The position numbers and the translations under genes were made by a program. Source: Acanthamoeba castellanii str. Neff (Eukaryota > Discosea > Longamoebia > Acanthamoebidae). From it: a DNA stretch of 47,121 nt. Below are positions 1 to 8,078 of this stretch, piece by piece (position 1 is the first letter of the stretch; the number at the start of each line of letters is the position of its first letter). The notes under the pieces were generated by a model that made no database searches, was not told where the DNA came from, and was given only the letters and a program-made list of their open reading frames with translations. The stretch lies in the NCBI RefSeq assembly GCF_000313135.1, contig NW_004457676.1, forward strand, positions 2,125 through 49,245, read 5' to 3'.

Positions 1-170
1 TACGTTAAACCCTAACCCTAACCCTAACCCTAACCCTAACCCTAACCCTAACCTAACCCTAACCCTAACCCTAACCCTAACCCTAACCCTAACCCTAACC
101 CTAACCCTAACCCTAACCCTAACCCTAACCCTAACCCTAACCCTAACCCTAACCCTAAACCCTAAAACCC
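1..170. repeat. Telomeric repeat array, CCCTAA type (left chromosome end)
   Basis: About 26 tandem copies of CCCTAA run from near base 8. One copy near base 50 has lost a C, and the array degenerates at its inner edge (about 155-170) into TAAACCCTAAAACCC. The C-rich strand reads 5' to 3' into the window, so the G-rich TTAGGG strand points outward, as expected for a left telomere. The array joins unique sequence directly, with no longer subtelomeric satellite visible. The outermost bases (TACGTTAAA) are not telomeric and may be adapter or assembly residue. Confidence 0.97.
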
Positions 171-971
171 AGAGACCTTTACAAAAATGGCAGGTTTTAT
201 CCGAGCAAAAACCAATTAACAGTGAAATTAAAGCACTTTCCCATTCCTAGTAAACAAGAGAAAACCCTACGATCACCTAACGCACCTGGAGCCAAGAACA
301 TGGGCAACTGTTTCTAAGCAGAAAAGACAACATAACAGCCTTCCTTCTTCTTTCACACAGCACCCAAACAAGCCAACAACTCAGACTTGCGCAATAGCTC
401 CTGTTGCCTGCATGACCCAAAAAGTGGGCTCAACGTCTTGAACACAGCCATGATTGTCTCGGGGCTGTGTTTTGAACGATGCAAGACTTCCCTCGAGGGG
501 TTGACAAAGCGCTCCCACTTGCAGGTCGAGTTCCATGCAGTAGGCGATCATCCTATGTGACTCGGGTAGAACCACTCTCCCGTGGGTGCTGTCCTTGTCC
601 TTGTCAGGGTGGCTGACAAGTTTGGTCGGCGATGAGCGGCGAGATCAGAGGTGGCTGGGCTACAGCCTTTGGCAGTAACCACATTGATTGACTTCTGGAC
701 CTGCTTCTTCTTTTCTGTCCAGACCACGCAGATCATCGGGCCGCCTTCCTTCCATATCCACCCTGCTGTTGGCCAGCCTCAGGCGAGTCGCTGCTGAACG
801 CATGCTGTCGTGTGCAGGCCAAAAGAACAGAGCGGGGCGCAAAAGGTTAACCCAGTTCACCGTCATGGGCATGTTGTGGTCAATTCTTATAAGAAATGCT
901 TGTACCTCCGCCAAGGAGGGGCAGCATGGTGCAAAGGATACGCTGTGAACGAACGTACTGCCCCCAACGGA
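171..971 (-). other. Subtelomeric stretch with possible coding fragments, no identified gene
   Basis: Roughly 800 bp lie between the telomere and the first clear gene. Two minus-strand open stretches are the best candidates: 660-914 (84 codons, ending at a stop, with an aromatic/hydrophobic segment followed by many Arg/Asp/Glu) and 381-575 (64 codons). They could be successive exons or remnants of a gene, since short ORFs in adjacent frames abut near 548-600. I recognise no domain, and GC3 bias is weaker than in the neighbouring genes. A decayed gene, a lineage-specific gene or non-coding sequence are all possible. Confidence 0.25.
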
Positions 972-2262
972 TCAACAAACGTTTCGCCAGCGCTTGGACA
1001 TCATGCTGTAGATGCTGCGGGCTTCAACGCGTTCGCCATCGTCGAAGCAGTCCCGGATGAGCAACATCACATGGCCGTAGCTCTCGGAGTCGAGGTTGGC
1101 GTTGACCATGAAGATCTCGTGCTCCTCCTCCATCGAGCCGGTGGCGAAGGGGATCCACGCCGGGTCCTCGGCCATGTCCAGCCACCCGCAGTGGCCGGGT
1201 CCGAAGATGTCCGCGTGCGTCATCGGCCCTCCTCGACCGTCGCCGACGTCAACGAGCGGGCACACGGTGAAGTTGTCCTCTTCGTTTTGGAGCCCATTGC
1301 AGAAGCGGTACAGCTGCCGCAGATCGTTCGGCAGGCGGACATGCTTTCCCAACTGCACGACACGATCACGCGCGTTTCACACACAGCACACACCACACGC
1401 ATACAAGTATTGGCCACAAGTCAGGGAGTGAGATGGCGCGGATGGAGGAGAGGATGTACGCACGTTGGTGCGTAGCTGCTGCTCGAATTGATCGATGAGT
1501 CTCATCGGGAGAGGGTCGGCCACGGACTCGCAGACGCCGCCAATGCGCATCAGAAGCTTTTGGAATCCGGGGTTGACTTTGTACGGCTCAAAGTCGTACT
1601 CCTCTTCGGAGGACTCCTGGTCCGCTTCTTCTTCTTCTTCTTCTGACTCTGTTGTTGAAGGCCCTAGGGTGAGCTAACTCTGAGAGTCGCAAACTTAGAG
1701 CCCTTAAGGGTTGAGGGCAACTAACTAAGCAACTAACTAACTAACCAATGGAGCTGCACCTTCACCGTCGCTTTCTTCATCCTCCTCGTCATCGTCTCCG
1801 CTTGCTTCCACTGTCCCATCTGTGTCGCTAGCTTCGTCTTCGCTCTCCTGCTGCTTCTTCGAAGAACGCTTGGCGTTGGCCGGCTGCTTTATCCTGGCCT
1901 TCTTCTTTTGCTCTTCCTTTCCCCTCTCATCGCCCTCCTCGTCTTCTTCATTTTCACTGTCATCTTCTTTGGGCGAGCCAGAGTCGGAGTCGGAGTCGAG
2001 GTGGTCGATCACGCGCTGAACGAGCTCGGCCTTCCTGCCGGACACGGGGAGGCCCTGCTCACGGAGGAACGCGCGCAGCTCCGTCACGATGTACCTGTGG
2101 CGGTGTCCTCCTGCGGGTGAGCGCCGGCGGAAAAAAAAACCCCTGAACTAAGAGCGAAGAGAACCATGTGTGGACGTCGTCAAAGGAGACTCCCTCCTCG
2201 AGCGCGGGCTTTGTGTCGCACACTGGCTTCTTCTTTTGAGCCTTGGCAGCAACGCGTGGCAT
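972..2262 (-). CDS. SAP-domain protein with acidic linker and SMI1/KNR4-like (SUKH) domain
   Basis: Three or more exons. Exon 1 (2165-2262) starts MPRVAAKAQKKK. A 70-nt intron (2095-2164) joins it to exon 2, which encodes a SAP motif (LRAFLREQGLPVSGRKAEL, helix-turn-helix with the Gly-Lys-Ala-Glu-Leu core) and then a long Asp/Glu/Ser linker with Lys-rich patches. A second intron (roughly 1670-1757, donor ambiguous between two GGTG sites) leads to another acidic run. After an intron with donor GTGCGTAC, the last exon (972 to about 1355) carries LGKHVRLPNDLRQLYRFCNG, the characteristic start of an SMI1/KNR4 domain, and ends RWRNVC. SAP motifs usually bind DNA or chromatin; SMI1/KNR4 domains are protein-interaction modules linked in yeast to cell-wall signalling. 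A nuclear, chromatin-associated adaptor is inferred. Family calls are fairly secure, exact borders less so. Confidence 0.75.
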
Positions 2263-2579
2263 CTTTCTCGTTTTTGGTTTAGTCGCGTGTGTGGTGTTGC
2301 CGCAGCGCGGTGTCGCGTTTGTTTGGCGCCAAAAAGCAGACCACGCAGCTCACACTCGGATTGGCTGAGGCAAAATTTTTGTCTGTTGCGGCAGCCTCAC
2401 CCAATCACGGAGGCGGCAAGCTTCAAGGGGGGGGGGAGAAATCTGCATGGCAGAAGGAGCAAGGCACGGCCAACATCAGAATTCTGCCCCTTTTCCTGCG
2501 CACCAATTAAGGGAACATCAATACCATTGGTGATTACCAACAACAACAACAACATGCTGTCTGGCGTAGCTGCCTTACA
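2263..2579. other. Intergenic spacer, 317 bp
   Basis: The spacer separates the start of the SAP/SMI1 gene (minus) from the 3' end of the Ras-BTB gene (minus). It should hold the SAP gene promoter and the Ras-BTB 3' UTR. It contains a G run near 2430 and a CAA repeat near 2540. No TATA-like box or gene can be supported. Confidence 0.5.
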
Positions 2580-5500
2580 CTACACGTGCAAGCTTGGTGG
2601 AGGGACAAAGAGAAATCCCTTCTGGCATTGTGCAACCTGCTTGCGGCGCTCCTCCCACCCTTTGATCAGCTGTTGGGCCGTGGCTTCATCCAACTCGATC
2701 CGGTCCTCCTTGTGGCCACTGCTGCTTTCGGCTTCAGCTTCGGAAGCGGTGGCCTCCTGTGGCACCACGCCTTGGAGCACCTTGAGAGCGGCGGGGAAGT
2801 GCTCATCGTGGATCTTTTCAAAGTTGTCCGACATGACCGCCACGCACTTGTTGCGCAGGTCCGTCGCGTTGTAGAGTTGCGCCATCTGATGGGAGTCGTG
2901 TGTTGTTGGTTATGTGTGTGTCGAGTTGTGTCGGGTCAATGTACTAGCGTGTCGTGTGTACGTGAGGAGGTACGTACCATGTGGAGGAATACCACGTTGT
3001 CGACGTCAACGAAGGGCAGCAGTTGGCCCAGTACGAGCTCCTTGAGATGTTCGTGGTGGTATTCGTCGCTGATGGCCACCACCTCCAGCAGGACGTCACC
3101 AGCCGACAGCGGAGACGCCACCCTGAACTGCCCATCGCACCACCCAACCAACGTCGCTGCACCGCACAAACGCAGACATAAATCAATATCAATATCTTGT
3201 GTAAATGTAAAGGTCAAGGTCAAGGTAAATAAAAAAATAATTATAATAATTATATAATTATTATATAATAATTATATAATTTAATATTAATATGCATGTA
3301 GGAGGAAACCATTGTCAGAGGCGTCCAGGTGGGGCAACTGGTCATAGTAGAGGTAGTGCAGGAATGCCGCGAATGCTGCACAGCTGTGGTCGGGCACCGG
3401 GATCTGCGCGGGCCACAAAGTGAAACTGATCAGTTCGCCGCGGCAGCCGACACGACAATACAGTTGCTGATGATTGATCATCAAAAGTAAATAATAAATA
3501 GAACTACAAATAAGTAAAATGAACCATGTACCTCCTTGGTGTATCGCTCCATGTAACCAGTGAAGGAGATGCGGAAGTGTTGTGACCGACCCATCAGCAC
3601 CGCCCTGGGTGTGAGCGAATCGTGCCTTTGTTAGAGAGTGCATGTACACACACGGTTTGTGCGCACGGTGGCATGCACATCATACGTACCGGTAACAGAA
3701 TATGCGTTGACCCTCCACCACAAACGCCAAGTCGCTCTCCGCCTAGAAACGTGGTAAGTCGACACAGGTGTGTGCGCATGTGTGCAGAGTGTGCAGAGTG
3801 TGCAGAGCGTGGCTTACCTCGATGCCCAGCCGAGGCAGGAACGCTTTAGTCCGATCAGGCTGCGCCTCGGCGACTGCTCTGTCGCCACCTTCCTGTTCCT
3901 TGGACGTTTCGGTGGTCGCACCATGCTCGCTCTCGTCCGCCTTGGCCACCTCCTTGGCCTTGGAGGTCTCGATCTCTGGTTCTTCAGTCTTCGGCGTAGC
4001 CGTCGCCTTCTCTTTCCCGTTGGCCAGCAGGCCGGGCTTGTTCTGCTCGTCGGCCTCGGACGCATACTCTCGCTTGATGACGCCGGTCTCGATCAGGATC
4101 TCGCGGAGCTCGTCGGAGAGCACCACCTGCGCGACGGCGTGGATGTCGCGCCCGATGTGCTTCTCGGCCTCTCGGCCGTAGGCCAGCGCGGCCACGACTG
4201 TCGCATAGCATTTTCTTCTTATTAATCTTCAACTCATCATAAGAATCGTAAGAATTAAACGTACGCTGTTCCACAGCGGCAGTTACGAGGTTTGGGTGGT
4301 GCATGGCCTCATTACTGCGCGCACAAGTCTGATCATCAGCAACGACACGCGCATACAACACGTGCGTGTCGTGCGAGGGTCGTACTAGTGCTTGTTGGCC
4401 TTGGACCACTTGCACAGGTTGTCGGCCAGGTCGATGAAGAAGGTCGGCAGATGCTTCCTGGTGAGGGTGGTGGGCTTGCCGGTCGCATGTTTGATCAGCT
4501 CCTCCCTGAGCTCCGGCAGGAACTCCTTCAGCGACGACAGGCCCGTCTTCATGTAGGACCGGAAGTATTTTGCCTGCTCATCCTGCACACTCACACCAGA
4601 ATTCCATGTCATTGTCATCAACCGCACACACGAACACACACGCGCACACACACACGACACAACACACACACACACACACCACACAACACACACGACACAC
4701 GACACACGACACACGACACACGACACACGCACGTACAGGAGACTGCGCGCGACGCTTCTTTTCCTTCTTCCGTAGGTTGAGCGTATGCTCCAAATTCTTG
4801 GTCTTCTTTTCGGCAGCGGCCGGCGCCTCGTCACCCTCGGAGGCGGTCGCCCCAGCGTCACCGTCTCCGTCGGCGGCGGCGGTCACAGCGCCGCCACACT
4901 GCCGGGCGTCGAGCAGGGCCGCGAGCGGGTCGAGCAGCAACTCCCACTGGACCAGCAGCCGCGTGACGTACTCAGCGCTGGCCTGCTCCGTCTCGCCTTC
5001 GTGCGCCGTGCGCGCCAGATGCAGGTCGACCAGCGCCAGGCTCAGGCGGAGGAACACAGCGTCGGCCCGGTCGACGATCAGGGTCGTCAGCATGCGCATC
5101 ACGTCGGCGCCCATCAACCCCCGCACGTCGGCGAGCAGCTTGACGAACCGGACCATCTCGAACACGAACCGGACGCCGTGCCGGGCAAGCAGCTCCAGGA
5201 AGCGGGCGAAGTAGGCGCTGGCGGGGGTCGCGCTGGAGGCCTTGACCGCTTCCCACTCCTCGAAGAACGGGGCGACCACGCTCATTACCTGGTCCATCGC
5301 CTTGCCACACTCTTTGTGTCGACAAAATGCCAAGTATGTGCAACTAAGTGGTTACAATGCAACGAACGATGGAATGTGTGGCACGCGGAGAAAAAAGTGA
5401 CAGGTACCGCTGAGTAGGTTGAGGGCGGCGAGGCGCTGGTCGAGGAACTCTTGCAGGGCGGAAATCTCGTAGGCAGCGGCGAAGGCGTGCATGTGCTGCA

Positions 5501-7595
5501 AGAGCGCACAGAGGTGGGCGGCGCCGGCGGTCGACACGCCCTGGGCCATCACGCGCTGCAGGAGGGGCATGATTGCGGCGACGGACTCAGGGCCGACCGT
5601 GGCCGTAGAGGCGACGTCGACGGGATCGAGAATGATCGAGTACGGCCTTTTGGATTTGTACACTCGACGCACCAGCTTCCACGCCCTGCGCATTCCCTCT
5701 GCGTCCGCTGGGCACCTGAATCAGCTTCACACCTCATCGCAACGCACGCACACGACCGCACACGCATGCTTACCAGATTTGCTGCTGCTGTCGGCGGCTT
5801 CGGGAGCCTTCGGGGCGTCGCTGGTGCCGCCGATGCTCCGGTAGAGTTCGGCGATGACGGCCTGGCCCTGCGGCTCGAGGAAGGAGGGCAGGGCGAGTGT
5901 CGACGAGTAGAAGTAGCCCAGCAGGAACTGCAGCACGGCGGGGCTCACGTGCGACAGGGTGACCGCCGGCAGCTCATCGGCCGCCTGGCCCACCCCGCAA
6001 GCGCCAGCGCTCTGCTTGGCCTGGGCAAACAGCTCCCTGGATTTGAATTGAAGAAGAGTCGCGGTTGGTCGGACGATGTCATCTACGGATTCAGATATGA
6101 CTTATATAAAAAGAGAGAGAGCGAGAGATAAAAGTAAAATAGCAAGCATACGTGTTGGCAAATGTACCGAAGTTTTGGCGACTGCCGGCCGATGATCATT
6201 GAGTGTCCAAATATCGGACCTGAGACGGCGCCCTCTGCCATCCGTCACTACAAGGTCAGATCTTGTCGTGTGTGCGTGCGTGTGCGTGCGTGTGTGTGCG
6301 TGTGTGTGTCAAGTGCCTTGTCTTGCGTGTCGTGCGTCGTGGGGTATAGGTACGATGGTCGATAAAAATCCGAATATCGGCGGAGGAGGGCTCGTTCACC
6401 AGGGCCAGCATGTCCTGTTGCCAGGTCGAGTTCTTGTTAGCCTCCGTTTTCTTGGTGGCCGGTTCCTCCTTCTCCTTTGCAGTCGCAAGTGCCACTTCGC
6501 ACACACCACCGCACACGCACCCGCACCCGCACACGCACACAGTGTGGTTGAGATCAGTGAAATGATTACAGCACCACTGGGTAGTACGATTGTACCGCGC
6601 GCAGCCTCCATGTCGTACAACAGGTGTGCGAAGATGTGGTCAACGCTCTCCTTGGCCGTGGCTTCGACGTAGGGCACGTTCCAGCGCCGGGCCATCGCGA
6701 TCGCCTCGGCAGACTCAACCTGGCGGTGATCCACGTCATCACTGTCTCGAGACAGAGAGAGAGAGAGAGTCATATCAGGACAAATGACACTCGTCGCGTT
6801 GTGTGTCATGTTGCGTGTTGCGTGTGTTGCGTCGCATGTCGCATTGTGCGGTGCGCCGTGCGTGGGAACAGCATGCCATTTGTTGCCAACAAGCACAGCA
6901 CAGAAGGGCAAGCCGTCCTTCACGCGGACGATCTGCTCGAAGAACGCCTCCGTGTCATTGAAGCTGTGGCCAGAGCAGCACATGCGAGCACGCGTCAGGC
7001 AAGACAACGGCAACGTACCCACGCACACACCCACACGCCCACACGTTCTCTATTATAACCTGCTACGGGAGTCCAATCCGAACACGATGATGAAGCCGTT
7101 GTGGGTGCGCATCCACTGGTCGCGCATGGCCGAGAACTCCTCCATGCCCGCCGTGTCGAGCATGTCGGCCATCACCACCTTGTCGCCAAGAGCGAACTGT
7201 TTCCGGTATCTGCGCAGTTCTCAGAGGAACCAATAAAATTTAAATAATAGATAATTAATAATTAATGAATGAGGGTGGTGGCGACGTACGAGTCTTCGAT
7301 GGTGGGGTCTTGGGGCGAGAGCAGCACAGGTCAGTCCTCCTCCTTTGACCGAAAGGATGTAATGGCGGTGGGGGAGGCACGCACCATATTCGGACACATA
7401 GTTGCCGGTGACGAACTGAAGCACAATGGCTGACTTGCCCACCCCTCCTGGCCCGCCGACTGTAAAGAAGTGGAAAAAAAAGAATGGCGAGTCAATTCTT
7501 GAGATTGGCTCTGCCAGCTACTCCTCCGGCAAGAACATAAGGCCACAAAAAGGAGGCACGCGCGTACTGGCGATCTTGTAATCTTTCGTGGCCAT
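2580..7595 (-). CDS. Ras-like GTPase fused to two BTB domains and a BACK-like tail (RhoBTB-like architecture)
   Basis: The gene starts MATKDYKIA at 7595 (exon 1, 7568-7595). The GTPase follows: P-loop GGPGGVGKSA, switch I DPTIEDSYRKQ, switch II DTAGMEEFSAMRDQW, NKCD formed across a splice, and EATAKES as the SAK equivalent. This is a Ras/Rap-type domain, not Rho: there is no Rho insert. The position of Ras Gln61 is Met (codon 7143-7145). BTB-1 is split over 6540-5352 (SSADIRIFID, HSMIIGRQSPKLR, VSPAVLQFLLGYFYSS). A long helical region follows (5333-3820), then BTB-2 (SDLAFVVEGQRIFCYR at about 3740, AVLMGRSQHFRISF, FLHYLYYDQL, EYHHEHLKELVLGQLLPF) and a BACK-like end (LRNKCVAVMSDNFEKIH) stopping at 2580. 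An apparent stop at 4385 is an intron border: donor GTACGACC splits the TAT codon. RhoBTB proteins are cullin-3 adaptors, so a similar role is inferred here. At least thirteen exons. Confidence 0.85.
3190..3312. repeat. Very AT-rich intron segment with palindromic ATAATTATATAATTAT units
   Basis: Bases 3225-3295 are almost pure A/T and made of overlapping AATTATAT palindromes, in strong contrast to the GC-rich exons on each side. The segment lies in the intron between the BTB-2 exon ending near HLDASDN and the next BTB-2 exon. It may form hairpins. No coding potential. Confidence 0.8.
4625..4736. repeat. CA-rich microsatellite inside a Ras-BTB intron
   Basis: CACACA runs alternate with CACGA units (ACACGACAC-like 7- to 8-mers). 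They lie in the intron between the exon ending near KKRRAQSP and the one beginning near DEQAKYF. Pyrimidine/purine alternation is strand-specific: the minus-strand transcript reads (TG)n close to the acceptor. A simple repeat with no sign of a mobile element. Confidence 0.85.
6742..6876 (-). other. Non-canonical GC-AG intron within the GTPase NKxD motif
   Basis: No GT donor near GGC AAC AAA gives a sensible product. Using GCATGC as donor (exon ending AAATG) and GACAG as acceptor joins TG to T, making Cys and restoring Asn-Lys-Cys-Asp, the guanine-specificity motif NKxD, followed in frame by DVDHRQV. The 135-nt intron contains a CT repeat before the acceptor. GC-AG introns are a known minor class of U2-type introns. 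Confidence 0.7.
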
Positions 7596-8078
7596 GGTCT
7601 TGTTTGGCCGTTTTTTTGTTTTTTTTTTTTTTTTTTAATTTGGTGCTTTCTTCTTCTTGCCACACATGGGGCAATAACAATAAAAAGAAAAAGAAAAAGA
7701 AAAAGAAAGCCAGGTTGTCGCGTAAATACAAAAAGAAAAAGATCATAAAATTCTCAAGGGAAAGTGCGAAGATGGAAGGGCGAAGGGCCTGTATGGGGCG
7801 CCCCTCTCCACCTATGGCCCTGCACTCCCAGCGCGTGCCCTTCCACCAGCAGGAAAGCAAAACGCAGTGAGGGTTTAATAATAATACTTCAATGTTGAGA
7901 AAACAACAAAGAGCCCTCCTAGGTCTACCCGAGCAGCTTCTTTCAGTTTTATCTTCCACCAATTTTTTTTGTCAGCCAATTGGATGACTGAACACCTGCC
8001 CAGCAACATGCGGGGTGTGATGGCCCGCTGACAACACAATCAGGACACAAGGAAGCTGAGTGAACAAGAGGAGCGAGG
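7596..8078. promoter_or_regulatory. Divergent intergenic region between Ras-BTB and the proline-rich gene
   Basis: The 483 bp separate two genes transcribed away from each other, so promoters for both should lie here. Visible features are a poly-T tract at about 7611-7636, an A-rich stretch of AAAAAG pentamer/hexamer units at about 7680-7708, and a second A/T-rich part near 7870-7900. Such homopolymer tracts can exclude nucleosomes. No specific factor site or TATA box is claimed. Confidence 0.45.

Noticed and set aside
4385..4387. Stop codon that would end a separate gene upstream of BTB-2
   Set aside because: The TAG is created by exon TA plus donor G; splicing gives Tyr and keeps frame into the next exon.
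4625..4736. Regularly spaced CACGACA units considered as a CRISPR or satellite array
   Set aside because: Units are 7-8 bases with no spacers, inside a eukaryotic intron: a plain microsatellite.
7607..7708. Poly-T and AAAAAG runs considered as the tail of a retroposon
   Set aside because: No adjoining element body, target-site duplication or coding remnant; they fit promoter homopolymer tracts.
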